From contig NZ_CP033924.1 of the NCBI RefSeq assembly GCF_003815875.1, positions 3,844,001 through 3,908,000 on the forward strand: a stretch of 64,000 bases of DNA, written 5' to 3'. The notes beneath the pieces are model-generated. The model was not told where the DNA came from, did no database searches, and was given only the letters and a program-made list of their open reading frames with translations. This document shows positions 53,068-62,936 of this stretch, one piece after another; the stretch's first letter is position 1; each line of letters opens with the position of its first letter. The position numbers were made by a program, and so were the translations under genes. The stretch comes from Chryseobacterium lactis (GTDB lineage Bacteria; Bacteroidota; Bacteroidia; Flavobacteriales; Weeksellaceae).

Positions 53068-53485
53068 CGCATTTTTTAGATAATATGCTATATTAACCTG
53101 TATTTAGAATGATAATTAATACAAAAAATAAGAAATATTTTAAAGTGGAGAACAATTGATTTTTATAAGAGGTTGTTTTAAATAAATAATGCTAAGTTTT
53201 TGAGTGCCTGTAAGTAGAATGATTAAAACCGGATTTCTCAGATCTGTTTCCGATGAAATAGGGAAAGAATGATAGATATTTTAAATTTCATCAACTCATT
53301 ATAATTATGAATTTAATCCGCCAATAGTAGTACTTTAAGACTTTTAAAATCATTAAATAACAGTTGGCAGAATTATTCAGAAAAACGACAATATAAAGAG
53401 GTTGTAAAAATCTTTTCTTAGATTTCTGAGCCTGATTTTGCTGATCTAAAATAAAGAACCGGAATAAAAATTTAAATTATAATTC
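53068..53485. other. AT-rich intergenic region between thrS and the M19 dipeptidase
   Basis: No frame or strong hairpin. Two short similar stretches, CCTGTATTTAGAATGAT (about 53097) and CCTGTAAGTAGAATGAT (about 53207), are direct repeats of uncertain meaning. It presumably holds the promoter of the dipeptidase gene, but no exact TAnnTTTG was found. Confidence 0.45.
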
Positions 53486-54460
53486 ATGAAGAATACAATC
53501 AACATTGATCTGCACTGTGATCTTTTATATTATATGTTGAACCCTGATGCAACGATCGATGATAAAGAAATAGGCTGTTCTTTACCTTATTTAAAAGAAG
53601 GAAACGTAAAGCTTCAGGTGATGGCGATCTATGCCGGAACAGGAGCCAACAGTACTAAGTATGGGCTACAGCAAAGTCAGTTATTTTCAAAACTGATTAA
53701 AAATGATCAGTTTTTTCTTTTTAACAAGGACAATTATACTATTCAGGAAAATGAAAATCGGGTAGGAGTTATTGCTTCCATTGAAAATGCATCTGCTTTT
53801 TGCGATGAAAATGAAATTCTGGACTCCGGGTTTAAAAATTTGGAAACGATTATTGAAAATACTCAAAAAGTACTTTACATTGGGATTACCCACCATTCAG
53901 AAAACCGTTTCGGAGGAGGGAATAATGCTACAGCAGGTTTAAAGGATGATGGAAAAGTCCTGCTCGACTATATTGCAGATAAAGGAATAGCAATCGATCT
54001 TGCCCACACCAGTGATCAGCTGGCACATGATATTTTCAATTATATTGATAAGAAAGGATATTCGATTCCGATTCTGGCCAGCCACTCCAATTACAGGGCG
54101 ATTTATAAGAATAACCGGAATCTTCCGGATGAACTGGCTAAAGAAGTCATTAAAAGGAAAGGATTGATCGGCCTTAATTTTATTAAAGATTATATCGATC
54201 TGGAACATCCGGAAAGGTTGTATGAACATATTCAGTACGGACTTGATCTTGGAGGTGAAGATTGCATAGCCTACGGAGCCGATTATTTCTACTGGAAGGA
54301 ACATCCGGAAACATCCCGTCACCCGTTCTTTTTCCCTGAACATTCTGATGCTTCAGTATATCCTGCCATCAATAGGGAAATTGAAGAAAGATTTTCAGCA
54401 GAACTGGTAGAAAAGATAAGCCATAAAAATGCTTTACATTTTATAGAAAGAATCTGGTAA
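53486..54460 (+). CDS. membrane-dipeptidase family (M19) peptidase
   Basis: 324 residues. Metal ligands of the renal-dipeptidase family are in order: HCD (His10, Asp12 in IDLHCDLL), Glu in ASIENASAF, His in GITHHSENRFGG, His in ASHSNYRA and Asp in YGADYFYW. It hydrolyses dipeptides with a C-terminal L- or D-amino acid. No signal peptide, so it would act in the cytoplasm. It lies alone, followed by a palindromic intergenic repeat. Confidence 0.92.
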   Translation: MKNTINIDLHCDLLYYMLNPDATIDDKEIGCSLPYLKEGNVKLQVMAIYAGTGANSTKYGLQQSQLFSKLIKNDQFFLFNKDNYTIQENENRVGVIASIENASAFCDENEILDSGFKNLETIIENTQKVLYIGITHHSENRFGGGNNATAGLKDDGKVLLDYIADKGIAIDLAHTSDQLAHDIFNYIDKKGYSIPILASHSNYRAIYKNNRNLPDELAKEVIKRKGLIGLNFIKDYIDLEHPERLYEHIQYGLDLGGEDCIAYGADYFYWKEHPETSRHPFFFPEHSDASVYPAINREIEERFSAELVEKISHKNALHFIERIW

Positions 54461-54507
54461 TAAACTGATTGTAGTTTGTGATAAAATAGCTTGATAATAT
54501 TGTTTAG

Positions 54508-54584
54508 ATTCGTGCGGAATGACAATATGAATTGGTATCACCTTATTTTGTGAACTAACATTCTATTGTCATTCCTTAGGAATC
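54508..54584. repeat. GTCATTCC palindromic intergenic repeat
   Basis: GGAATGACAATA (54516-54527) and TATTGTCATTCC (54564-54575) form a perfect 12-bp inverted repeat; the outer GATTC and GAATC also pair. The GTCATTCCTTAGGAATC-type sequence is a motif seen as a repeat between genes in many Bacteroidota. It lies between converging genes and could act as a weak terminator. Confidence 0.6.
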
Positions 54585-54614
54585 CGGACTCTTAAAATCA
54601 ATTTCAGAGATCTA

Positions 54615-56159
54615 TTAACTTTTCCTTTTATACTTCACTTTTTGTTTGATAATTTCAATCACATCTACATTTTGAACTTTAGATTTTATCCAACCGTGAA
54701 TGTCAATATAAAATAATGATCTTCTGTAATATTCATTATTAGAAAACTCTTCCAGTTTTTGGTCAAAAGTTTCAAATGCTTTCTGCTGCTGACTTAACAC
54801 CTCGTTATTAAGATTTTTAAAAAACTGAATGCTCTCAAAATGAAAGTCTTCCGGTTTTTTCATCTTTTTGGCGAATTTCAGAGTAGAAGCAACGAATTCA
54901 TCATAATCCTCATCATTTCCGGATTCATGTTTAGCCATTAAGATCAGAATTCTGGTGTGAAAAAGCAGATCTTCCTGCACATTTCCTTTCGACTCAATTA
55001 CCCTCATGCAATACTGGATCGTTTTTTTATACATTTTACTGCCAAAAAACATTGCAGCCATCTTAAGATATAAAATCATAAAGTGGTGTTCATCAATTCT
55101 CTCCCGAAGTCTTTCCATTTTCAGCTCAATTTCGGGAATAAGCTTTGTTCCGGTGAAAAATTCACCCTTTACAAAATGAATATTCATCAAGGTATTGGAA
55201 TACGTAAGGAAAATCAGTGACTGAAGGTTTTCATTTTGAGAAAAGCTTTCTGCATGCACCGTTTTGCTGAAGTTTTCAAAATGTTCTTCAAGAATATCGA
55301 TATTCCCATACAGGAACAAAATTTTCAGCAGATAGGTGTTCCCTTTGATATACCAAACCGGATGGCTGAAGATCATTTCCGGCTTTTTATGAAACAAATC
55401 TACCCATTGATAGGCATACTTTAACGTGTATTTATAATCCTGAAGAAGCTGGTTCTTCCATACATGAGCTTTAAAATACCACAGTTTTTCAGTGAAATTT
55501 AACTTATCAAACTTAATTTTTTTAATCTCATCATTAAAAATTTCCAAAACTTCTTCTCTGTCACGGTCATTTTTTACATAGCCATGAGTAAGCATTTCGC
55601 TGTATAATTTCAGAGAAAGATTGGAGAGTTTGGTGGTATAAGTATTTTGTTTGCTAAGCTCCTGAGATTGTTTGATCAGTTCATCAGCACGCCCTTCAAT
55701 ACTTCGTGTAATAAATTGTGATTCAATTACTTTCTCAAGGTCAATAACCTCGGAAGCGATACTTTTTTCATCGAGTTCAAGCGCATCTTTTTTTGTCTTA
55801 TCCAATATTTTTAAAGCCTGCTTATACAATCCTTTCTGGTATAAAATATTGGCAAAATCGAGTTGCTCCCGAAGTTGAATTCTATAATTCTGATGACTCG
55901 GGTTCATACGGAGGCTTACCAGAATTTGTTTATACAAATGGGCTTTCAGGTTTGAAAGTTGCTGTTTCGTTGAAATTTTTTTCTCAATGATAATGCTTTC
56001 GTCATATTCTTTCATCCGGTCCATTTCAGAAAACAAGAGGAGAAACTTGGCATCTACATTGATTCCGAGACGATTGACATATAACTTAAACTGACGTTTT
56101 TCAGAGGTGGTCAATGACTTTACCAATACAAACAAAAAATCTTTCTGCAATTCTGCCAT
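54615..56159 (-). CDS. helical-repeat hypothetical protein
   Basis: 514 residues, fully helical by pattern, no signal peptide and no TM segment. Regular helix pairs of about 35-40 residues (ILYQKGLYKQALKILDKTKKDAL; MFFGSKMYKKTIQYCMRVIESKG) resemble TPR-type repeats, with long Lys/Glu-rich helices between. N-terminal MAELQKDFLFVLVKSLTTSEKRQFKLYVNRLG is typical of a conserved family in Flavobacteriia whose role is not known. It is divergent from leuA with a 148-bp gap. Confidence 0.75.
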   Translation of the reverse strand: MAELQKDFLFVLVKSLTTSEKRQFKLYVNRLGINVDAKFLLLFSEMDRMKEYDESIIIEKKISTKQQLSNLKAHLYKQILVSLRMNPSHQNYRIQLREQLDFANILYQKGLYKQALKILDKTKKDALELDEKSIASEVIDLEKVIESQFITRSIEGRADELIKQSQELSKQNTYTTKLSNLSLKLYSEMLTHGYVKNDRDREEVLEIFNDEIKKIKFDKLNFTEKLWYFKAHVWKNQLLQDYKYTLKYAYQWVDLFHKKPEMIFSHPVWYIKGNTYLLKILFLYGNIDILEEHFENFSKTVHAESFSQNENLQSLIFLTYSNTLMNIHFVKGEFFTGTKLIPEIELKMERLRERIDEHHFMILYLKMAAMFFGSKMYKKTIQYCMRVIESKGNVQEDLLFHTRILILMAKHESGNDEDYDEFVASTLKFAKKMKKPEDFHFESIQFFKNLNNEVLSQQQKAFETFDQKLEEFSNNEYYRRSLFYIDIHGWIKSKVQNVDVIEIIKQKVKYKRKS

Positions 56160-56307
56160 TGTAAATTTTTGGAATTTAAATGTTTAATTATCAAATAAAT
56201 ACAGCTATTTCTTTAACGGTTGAATATTGTAATTTTCAAAAAAGATGAAAATGAAAAAATATTACAAGCTGTAGTTTTGGATCAAAATTAAGTAAAAAAC
56301 TTCATTT

Positions 56308-57471
56308 ATGAATTCCGAAAAAATTGAAATTTTTGATACCACACTGAGGGATGGAGAGCAGGTTCCGGGATGCAAACTAAACACGGAACAGAAACTGACT
56401 ATAGCTGAAAGGCTGGATGCGCTAGGGATTGATATCATTGAAGCAGGATTTCCAATTTCCAGTCCGGGAGATTTTGAATCTGTTTCAGAAATTTCAAAAC
56501 TCGTGAAGAATGCTACAGTTTGCGGATTGACCAGAGCCAATAAAAAAGACATTGATGTTGCTGCTGAAGCTTTACAATTTGCAAAAAAACCGAGAATACA
56601 TACGGGAATCGGAACTTCTGATTCTCACATCAGATATAAATTCAATTCAAACAGAGAAGATATTATTGAACGCGCTGCTGAAGCTGTAAAATATGCAAAA
56701 ACTTATGTAGAGGATGTTGAATTTTATGCAGAAGATGCTGGGAGAACAGATAATGAATATCTGGCTCAGGTTTGTGAAGCCGTCATTAAAGCAGGTGCCA
56801 CTGTCTTGAATATTCCTGATACCACTGGATATTGCTTACCGGAAGAGTATGGCGAGAAGATAAAATATCTGAAAGAAAATGTAAAAGGAATCGAAAAAGC
56901 GGTACTATCCTGTCATTGTCACAACGACCTGGGCTTGGCAACAGCCAATTCAATCGCCGGAGCGATCAATGGAGCCCGACAGATCGAATGTACGATTAAT
57001 GGTCTTGGAGAAAGAGCCGGAAATACTGCTTTGGAGGAGGTTGTGATGATCCTGAAACAACATAAAGATCTGAATCTTCACACCGATGTCAATTCCAGAA
57101 TGCTGAATGAGATGAGTTTGATGGTTTCTGATTTAATGGGAATGTCTGTTCAGCCTAATAAAGCGATTGTTGGTGCTAACGCCTTTGCCCATAGCTCAGG
57201 GATTCACCAGGATGGAGTGATTAAAAACAGGGAAACTTATGAAATTATAGACCCCGCTGAAGTAGGAGTGAATGCATCTTCCATTATCCTTACGGCAAGA
57301 AGTGGCCGTTCTGCGCTGGCTTACAGGTTTAAACATATCGGATATGAAGTAACCAAGAATGAACTTGATTATCTGTATCAGGAATTCTTAAAAATAGCAG
57401 ATATGAAAAAGGAAATCTGCAATGATGATCTCAGCCTGATTATGACTGCTTTCAACAGGAAAATAGGATAA
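56308..57471 (+). CDS. leuA: 2-isopropylmalate synthase, short form
   Basis: 387 residues. It joins acetyl-CoA and 2-oxoisovalerate at the start of leucine synthesis. DRE-TIM barrel: [13 protein letters not shown], then [14 protein letters not shown] (metal His pair) and [20 protein letters not shown]. Only a short subdomain follows ([19 protein letters not shown] ...). The usual leucine-binding C-terminal domain, which makes other LeuA about 510-570 residues, is absent; the frame simply ends. It could also be a homocitrate or citramalate synthase by sequence alone, but the leuC-D-B neighbours argue for LeuA. No leucine leader peptide lies upstream. Confidence 0.92.
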   Translation: MNSEKIEIFDTTLRDGEQVPGCKLNTEQKLTIAERLDALGIDIIEAGFPISSPGDFESVSEISKLVKNATVCGLTRANKKDIDVAAEALQFAKKPRIHTGIGTSDSHIRYKFNSNREDIIERAAEAVKYAKTYVEDVEFYAEDAGRTDNEYLAQVCEAVIKAGATVLNIPDTTGYCLPEEYGEKIKYLKENVKGIEKAVLSCHCHNDLGLATANSIAGAINGARQIECTINGLGERAGNTALEEVVMILKQHKDLNLHTDVNSRMLNEMSLMVSDLMGMSVQPNKAIVGANAFAHSSGIHQDGVIKNRETYEIIDPAEVGVNASSIILTARSGRSALAYRFKHIGYEVTKNELDYLYQEFLKIADMKKEICNDDLSLIMTAFNRKIG

Positions 57472-57501
57472 GGGTTTGATTTAAATCAAGATAAAAGTAA
57501 A

Positions 57502-58890
57502 ATGAATAAAGATAGAAAGACACTTTTTGATAAAGTTTGGGACGCTCACGTGGTAGAAACGATTCCTGACGGTCCACAAATTATTTACATAGACAAACAC
57601 CTGATTCACGAAGTAACCAGTCCACAGGCATTTGCAGAACTTGAAGCCAGAAATCTGGAAGTATTCAGACCTGAGCAGATTGTAGCAACGGCAGACCATA
57701 ATGTGCCTACTTTACATCAGGAAGAGCCGATTCGTGATGAATTATCGAGAAATCAGGTGCAACAACTTACGGAAAACTGTACAAAAAATCATATCGAGCT
57801 ATTCGGTTTAGGGCATCAATATCAGGGCATTGTCCATATTATTGCTCCCGAACTGGGAATAACTCAACCCGGAATGAGCATAGTGTGTGGAGATAGTCAT
57901 ACCTCTACACACGGCGCTTTCGGAACAATTGCTTTCGGAATCGGAACAAGCCAGGTGGCACAGGTATTTGCCAGTCAGTGCCTGTTGCTTAACAAACCTA
58001 AGTCGATGAGAATTACAGTAAATGGTAAGTTGAATGAAAATGTTCAGGCCAAAGATGTGATTCTTTATATCATTTCAAAAATAGGAACTGACGGCGGAAC
58101 AGGATATTTCTGTGAATATGCCGGAAATGTATTTGAAGAAATGTCGATGGAAGGAAGGATGACCGTTTGTAATATGAGTATTGAAATGGGTGCCAGAGGA
58201 GGAATGATAGCTCCTGATGCCATCACCTTTGAATATGTAAAAGGAAGAAAATTTGCACCAGAAGGTGAGGAGTGGAACGAGAAGCTTGCTTATTGGGAAA
58301 CTTTAAAAACCGACGAGGGAGCAGAGTTTGATAAAGAATTAAGTTTTGATGCCTCAGATATTTATCCGATGATTACCTATGGAACCAATCCCGGAATGGG
58401 AATTTCAATCCGTGAGGTTATTCCGGTTCCACAAAGTGAATCCGAGGAAAAGGCATTGCGATATATGGGGTTGGAAGCAGGACAATCGCCTTCCAATATT
58501 AAAGTCAATTACGTATTTATAGGGAGCTGTACCAATGCGAGAATAGAAGATTTCCGTTCTGCAGCTCAATATATCAAAGGGAAAAGCAAATCCGAAACAG
58601 TTAAAGCTTTAATCGTTCCCGGTTCTCAACAAGTTGTGAAACAGATTTATGAGGAAGGATTGGATAAAATTTTTAACGAAGCAGGGTTTCAGATCCGTCA
58701 GCCCGGATGTTCTGCCTGCCTTGCAATGAATGATGATAAAATTCCTGAAGGTGAATATTGTGTATCCACATCGAACAGAAACTTTGAAGGAAGACAGGGG
58801 CAGGGTTCAAGAACGATTCTGGCGAGTCCGCTTACCGCAGCAAAAGCCGCTATAGAAGGCAGGATCTCAGCTTTTGAAAATTTAAACTAA
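57502..58890 (+). CDS. leuC: 3-isopropylmalate dehydratase, large subunit
   Basis: 462 residues, aconitase family. The three Cys that bind the [4Fe-4S] cluster are in [10 protein letters not shown] and [39 protein letters not shown] and [23 protein letters not shown] are conserved. It isomerises 2- to 3-isopropylmalate together with LeuD. A 176-bp gap with a palindromic element separates it from leuD. Confidence 0.97.
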   Translation: MNKDRKTLFDKVWDAHVVETIPDGPQIIYIDKHLIHEVTSPQAFAELEARNLEVFRPEQIVATADHNVPTLHQEEPIRDELSRNQVQQLTENCTKNHIELFGLGHQYQGIVHIIAPELGITQPGMSIVCGDSHTSTHGAFGTIAFGIGTSQVAQVFASQCLLLNKPKSMRITVNGKLNENVQAKDVILYIISKIGTDGGTGYFCEYAGNVFEEMSMEGRMTVCNMSIEMGARGGMIAPDAITFEYVKGRKFAPEGEEWNEKLAYWETLKTDEGAEFDKELSFDASDIYPMITYGTNPGMGISIREVIPVPQSESEEKALRYMGLEAGQSPSNIKVNYVFIGSCTNARIEDFRSAAQYIKGKSKSETVKALIVPGSQQVVKQIYEEGLDKIFNEAGFQIRQPGCSACLAMNDDKIPEGEYCVSTSNRNFEGRQGQGSRTILASPLTAAKAAIEGRISAFENLN

Positions 58891-58906
58891 AGTTTTAAAA
58901 ATATAT

Positions 58907-59048
58907 TTTAACCACAAAGACATAAAAGGTCATGACACTTAAGTAAGAAAAGTTATCATTGAATCGTATAAAAGATCACTTAAGCTTTTTGAAAATCTCT
59001 GATTTTTCTTAAGTGAACTAAAGTGTAAAAAAGCCTTTGTGGTTTTAA
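58907..59048. repeat. AACCACAAAG palindromic element between leuC and leuD
   Basis: TTTTAACCACAAAGA at the left and CTTTGTGGTTTTAAA at the right are inverted ends. Inside, CACTTAAGTAAGAAAA pairs with TTTTTCTTAAGTG. It would form a hairpin of about 140 nt in the leu mRNA. It resembles the hisD-hisC element in layout (nested inverted repeats with an A/T centre) but not in full sequence. Confidence 0.7.
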
Positions 59049-59066
59049 ATCCAACAAGTAAAATAC

Positions 59067-59675
59067 ATGCAAAAATTAGTTATCATAAAATCTACTGCAG
59101 TTCCGTTGCCGGCAGAAAATATAGATACCGATCAGATTATTCCGGCGAGGTTTCTGAAAAGTATCGACAGGAATGGTTTTGGAGAAAATCTGTTCAGAGA
59201 CTGGAGGTATAATATCCATACCGGAGAACCAAATCCGGATTTTGTATTGAATAATCCTAAGTATGAAGGGGAAATTTTAGTAGCAGGAAATAATTTCGGA
59301 TGTGGAAGCAGTCGTGAACATGCTGCGTGGTCTTTAACGGATTATGGTTTTAAGGTTATTATTTCCAGTTATTTTGCCGATATTTTTAAAGGGAATGCTT
59401 TAAATAATGGTCTTCTTCCTGTAAAAGTCTCCGAAGAATTCTTAAAAGAGATCTTAGAGGGAATTACTGAAAATCCCGATAATCAGATTGCTATCGATGT
59501 AGAATTGCAATCTATTAGCTTTAAAGATACCACTGAAACTTTTGAGATCGATTCTTATAAAAAAATATGCCTTTTAAACGGCTATGACGATATTGATTTT
59601 TTAATCAGCAAAAAACAGGCGATCACAGAGTTTGAACTAAAAACACAAAAAACAAATGAGCGACAATTATTTTAA
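59067..59675 (+). CDS. leuD: 3-isopropylmalate dehydratase, small subunit
   Basis: 202 residues, normal for LeuD. It has the swivelling-domain signature [19 protein letters not shown] and [45 protein letters not shown]. It pairs with LeuC. Its last 20 bases overlap the leuB start, in another frame, so translation is coupled. Confidence 0.97.
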   Translation: MQKLVIIKSTAVPLPAENIDTDQIIPARFLKSIDRNGFGENLFRDWRYNIHTGEPNPDFVLNNPKYEGEILVAGNNFGCGSSREHAAWSLTDYGFKVIISSYFADIFKGNALNNGLLPVKVSEEFLKEILEGITENPDNQIAIDVELQSISFKDTTETFEIDSYKKICLLNGYDDIDFLISKKQAITEFELKTQKTNERQLF

Positions 59676-60780
59676 AATTGCAGTCCTTCCCGGAGATGGG
59701 ATTGGCCCGGAAATTATCAGCGAAAGCATCAAAATATTGGATGTAATTGCTGAAGTATTTCAATACAAATTTCAATTCAATTATGGATTGATGGGTGCTG
59801 AAGCTATTTTCAAAACCGGAAATCCACTTCCGGAAGAAACTTTAAAAATATGTAAAGAATCTGATGCCGTTCTTTTCGGAGCAATCGGAGATCCTGTCTT
59901 TGATAACAATCCAGAGGCTAAAGTCAGACCTGAACAGGGATTATTAAGACTTCGTAAGGAATTGGGTTTATTTGCAAATCTTCGTCCTTTGAAAACCTAT
60001 GCATCACTGATTGAAAAGAGTCCACTTAAAAGAGAGATTATTGAAGGAGCCGATATTCAGATTTTCAGGGAATTGGTAAGCGGGATTTATTTTGGTGAAA
60101 AATTTACAGATCCTGAAGGCGAATATGCTTACGACGTATGCAAATACAGCCGTGAAGATATTCTTCCGATTGCGCATATGGCATTTCAGGAAGCACAAAA
60201 AAGAAATAAAAAGCTGACGTTGATTGATAAAGCCAACGTATTGGATACTTCAAGGTTATGGCGAAAGATTTGCCAGGAAATTGCTCAGGAATATCCGGAT
60301 GTTCAGTTGGATTATATGTTTGTAGATAATGCCGCAATGCAGCTGATTCTTAATCCAAAACAATTTGATGTTATTTTAACAGAGAACATGTTCGGAGATA
60401 TTATTTCTGATGAGGCAAGTGTCATCGGTGGTTCCATCGGGCTGCTTCCATCGGCATCCATTGGAGAGGGAAATGCTTTGTTTGAGCCTATTCACGGTTC
60501 GTATCCACAGGCAAAAGGTAAAGGAATAGCCAATCCTATTGCATCCATTCTTAGTGTGGCAATGATGCTGGATCATCTTAATTTGAAACAAGCTGCCGAT
60601 AAACTGAGACAATCCGTAGAGCATGCTATTGAAAATAAATATGTGACTATTGATCTTAACAGTAAGCAATACTATTCAACCAGTGAAGTAGGAAGCTTTA
60701 TTGCAGATCATATTAAATATTCAGAAAAGTCTTATTATAATTTCGAGAATGTAAAAATCGGAAAATCAACCATTGTATAG
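59656..60780 (+). CDS. leuB: 3-isopropylmalate dehydrogenase
   Basis: 374 residues. It oxidises and decarboxylates 3-isopropylmalate with [23 protein letters not shown] is the isocitrate/isopropylmalate dehydrogenase start; [63 protein letters not shown] and the NAD-binding [20 protein letters not shown] follow. It is the last gene of the leu operon, before the terminator at 60815. The overlap with leuD is 20 bp. Confidence 0.97.
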   Translation: MSDNYFKIAVLPGDGIGPEIISESIKILDVIAEVFQYKFQFNYGLMGAEAIFKTGNPLPEETLKICKESDAVLFGAIGDPVFDNNPEAKVRPEQGLLRLRKELGLFANLRPLKTYASLIEKSPLKREIIEGADIQIFRELVSGIYFGEKFTDPEGEYAYDVCKYSREDILPIAHMAFQEAQKRNKKLTLIDKANVLDTSRLWRKICQEIAQEYPDVQLDYMFVDNAAMQLILNPKQFDVILTENMFGDIISDEASVIGGSIGLLPSASIGEGNALFEPIHGSYPQAKGKGIANPIASILSVAMMLDHLNLKQAADKLRQSVEHAIENKYVTIDLNSKQYYSTSEVGSFIADHIKYSEKSYYNFENVKIGKSTIV

Positions 60781-60814
60781 GTACAAATTTAGTTCACTTA
60801 GATAGATAGTTAGA

Positions 60815-60856
60815 GAAAGGTTCTGCCTCGTGAGAGACAGAACCTTTCAATTTTAT
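60815..60856 (+). terminator. leu operon terminator
   Basis: AAAGGTTCTG / CAGAACCTTT stem followed by CAATTTTATT, 35 bp after leuB. It converges with the small-protein gene at 60874. Confidence 0.75.
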
Positions 60857-60873
60857 TCTGTAATAAAAGTTAT

Positions 60874-61059
60874 TTATTCTTTCGTATTATCCGTTTTTCC
60901 TGATTTATTTTTAGAAGACTTTTGAACATCTTCTTTATCAATGTCAGGTGGGTTGCTCTTTTTCGATGAAGCAGGAATATTCTGGAAATCCTGATTTTGC
61001 TTTTTAGTTTCTGCGCTGTTGGCAGATTCTTCTTTTTTGTTCTTTCCTTTTGAGTCCAT
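60874..61059 (-). CDS. small, highly charged hypothetical protein
   Basis: 61 residues, nearly all polar (Lys, Glu, Asp, Ser, Asn), so probably disordered: MDSKGKNKKEESANSAETKK. It lies 12 bp after the DUF4230 gene on the same strand, the last in a four-gene operon. Low-complexity composition makes protein-level evidence weak, but its position at the operon end is regular. Confidence 0.5.
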   Translation of the reverse strand: MDSKGKNKKEESANSAETKKQNQDFQNIPASSKKSNPPDIDKEDVQKSSKNKSGKTDNTKE

Positions 61060-61071
61060 TGCTTGAATTTT

Positions 61072-61677
61072 TTAGAGTCCGAGAATACCGATCTTTCCGG
61101 TCTTATCTTCTATCTTATAATTCAAAGCCTTTGCCAAAACGAAAATATTATCAAGGTTTTCCATTAATTGTTTACGTCCTTCACTTCTTAGCTGATTTTG
61201 ATCAATAGATTTTACTGCAGCATCTTTAGCTTTCTCCGTTACGCTTTTAATGTCTTTCTCCGAAATTCTGTTAAAAAAAGAATCATCCAGAGACTGAATT
61301 TCAACGCTGGGTGTAATTCTTATATCTGCATCGGGAAGCTCAGTGATAACCAGTTTTTTGTTGATGGAATCTACCTCGATCTTCATTTTATTAAGATCAT
61401 ACGAAACCTGTGCATTGGTTTTTGTATAGGTAATGATACTGTTGCTGGACACTTCGTTCCCGAAAACTTCATAGCCCATTTTGGTCTTCTGCATGCTGGA
61501 CGTATTCTGTTCCATCACTACCATCTTATTCATTTTGGAAATCTGGTTGGTCAGAATATAATAATCTGATTTTTCCGTTTTTCCGCCAAGATTAAAACAG
61601 GATTTCACACCAAAAAACAAAAGCAATACTGCTCCTGCACCGGCTATAAATGATAGGATAACTTTATTATTTCTCAA
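61072..61677 (-). CDS. DUF4230 family membrane-anchored protein
   Basis: 201 residues: an N-terminal TM anchor (VILSFIAGAGAVLLLFFGV) and a DUF4230-type domain (MVVMEQNTSSMQKTKMGYEVFGNEVSSNSIITYTKTNAQVSYDLNKMKIEVDSINKKLVITELPDADI). The family is widespread in Bacteroidota and Firmicutes with no known activity. It is the third gene of the minus-strand operon, 2 bp after the thioredoxin-like gene; the order suggests a membrane- or redox-related job, but nothing specific. Confidence 0.85.
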   Translation of the reverse strand: MRNNKVILSFIAGAGAVLLLFFGVKSCFNLGGKTEKSDYYILTNQISKMNKMVVMEQNTSSMQKTKMGYEVFGNEVSSNSIITYTKTNAQVSYDLNKMKIEVDSINKKLVITELPDADIRITPSVEIQSLDDSFFNRISEKDIKSVTEKAKDAAVKSIDQNQLRSEGRKQLMENLDNIFVLAKALNYKIEDKTGKIGILGL

Positions 61678-61679
61678 GT

Positions 61680-62243
61680 CTATTTAAAGATTTCTTTGAT
61701 TACTGATGAGTCGTTCTTTTTCAAAATTTCAACCATATCTCTTTCGATATATCCTGAAGTAGGCATTTCTACAATCCTTCCAACTTCCTTAGTATATCTT
61801 TTTAGAATAATTGTTGGAACTTTCTGAATATTGTACAGCCCTTCATCTCCGCTAGGCGATTCTTTTTTACGGTTAACAGCAATAATGGTAAGTTTACTAT
61901 CCGGATAGCTTACTTCTTCTAAAATTTTCATTAATCTCGGAAAGTCTCTGTGGCTGTCTTCGCACCATGTTCCCATAAAAACAATAATATCATATGATCC
62001 TATTCTTTCCTTTTTCAGTTCACTGATTGCTTTCTGATCAAGAGCATATTCATCATGCTCTTTTACATACCAGTCAGCATAGGGTGCTTTTAAAAATTGC
62101 CCTTTGGATTGATGTCCTAACAGCATTTTGCCATCCTTTTGAGAGTCAACCTCACGATTAATGACTACTTTCTGAGCACTCAGTTGCTGAGCGGCAAAAA
62201 GAAGACTTGAAGCGGCAACAATACGGGTAATAAATTTCTTCAT
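61680..62243 (-). CDS. periplasmic thioredoxin-like protein with single active-site Cys
   Basis: 187 residues; signal peptide (to about QLSAQK, residue 24). Thioredoxin fold: FMGTWCEDSHRDFPRLMKIL and cis-Pro in IQKVPTIIL. The usual CxxC is CEDS, so only one Cys is present; it cannot act as an ordinary disulfide oxidoreductase but could be a monothiol or a non-catalytic relative. The neighbours are a MazG-like gene (3 bp upstream) and the DUF4230 gene (2 bp downstream). Confidence 0.85.
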   Translation of the reverse strand: MKKFITRIVAASSLLFAAQQLSAQKVVINREVDSQKDGKMLLGHQSKGQFLKAPYADWYVKEHDEYALDQKAISELKKERIGSYDIIVFMGTWCEDSHRDFPRLMKILEEVSYPDSKLTIIAVNRKKESPSGDEGLYNIQKVPTIILKRYTKEVGRIVEMPTSGYIERDMVEILKKNDSSVIKEIFK

Positions 62244-62245
62244 AT

Positions 62246-62713
62246 TTATTTTTCGATGATTGATTTTAAATCAGCAGGAGAGTAGTATTTGTTTTTTAAT
62301 ACCTTATGATCAGCCTGTCTGTACACATTGAATTTTTCTCCTGACTTCTCATAAAAAGATTCTACTTCCTTTTCCTTATAGAATTCAACGGTTTCCTTGG
62401 CCTGATCTTCATTATCACATGCTTTCGACATATTGGAACGCTGAACTTCGTTGAATAGTTCTACAAATTTGTTGCCAAGTCCGAATTCAAGTACAGCACC
62501 ACTTAAAACATATTGAAGATCACAAAGTGCATCAGCAATTTCCACAATATTATTGTCAGCAATAGCTTGCTTCAATTCGTTTAATTCTTCCTGAAGAAGC
62601 TCTACTCTAAGGTTGCATCTTTCCGGAGAAGGAATTTGTGGGGTATCTAAAATAGGGGCTTTGAAAGTAGTATGGAATTCTGCTACTTGGTTCAAACTAT
62701 CAATTTTATCCAT
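62246..62713 (-). CDS. MazG-like nucleotide pyrophosphohydrolase
   Basis: 155 residues. Helical all-alpha NTP pyrophosphatase pattern: LRVELLQEELNELKQAI and IADALCDLQYVLSGAVLEF, the E-x2-E ... E-x2-D metal-binding layout of MazG/PRA-PH relatives. A C-terminal extension (YYSPADLKSIIEK) of about 40 residues is unlike the short MazG core. It probably hydrolyses non-canonical NTPs. First gene of the operon; promoter at 62732. Confidence 0.8.
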   Translation of the reverse strand: MDKIDSLNQVAEFHTTFKAPILDTPQIPSPERCNLRVELLQEELNELKQAIADNNIVEIADALCDLQYVLSGAVLEFGLGNKFVELFNEVQRSNMSKACDNEDQAKETVEFYKEKEVESFYEKSGEKFNVYRQADHKVLKNKYYSPADLKSIIEK

Positions 62714-62731
62714 GAATTTTTTTATTTATGA

Positions 62732-62739
62732 CAAAGATA
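62732..62739 (-). promoter_or_regulatory. -7 element TATCTTTG for the four-gene operon
   Basis: Exact TAnnTTTG match on the minus strand, about 20 bp before the MazG-like start. Confidence 0.65.
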
Positions 62740-62871
62740 GAAAACGATTTGTAAAATGTGAAATGTACGGGGTAAAATGTAGCAACTGAGGCTAAGATTG
62801 GGATTAATTTAAAGCAATCAAATGAGACGTAGATATTCAAGCATAAAATATATAAACTTTGATATGTAGTG

Positions 62872-62908
62872 AAAATCCACAACATGATGCTGTGGATTTT
62901 GTTTTTTA
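62872..62908. terminator. hairpin behind the putative TNT immunity gene
   Basis: AAAATCCACA / TGTGGATTTT stem with a 9-nt loop. The T-run lies on the plus side (GTTTTTTAG), while for the minus-strand gene at 62937 the flank is weak; it may act from either side. Confidence 0.6.
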
Positions 62909-62936
62909 GAATTTAAAATGTAGTATTCAAATTGTA

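Noticed and set aside
53036..53485. T-box or threonine attenuator for thrS
   Set aside because: The -7 box at 53060 leaves about 20 nt of leader, with no Thr-rich frame or hairpin.
56244..56273. short frame MKMKKYYKL before leuA as a leucine leader
   Set aside because: Only one Leu codon and no terminator hairpin between it and leuA.
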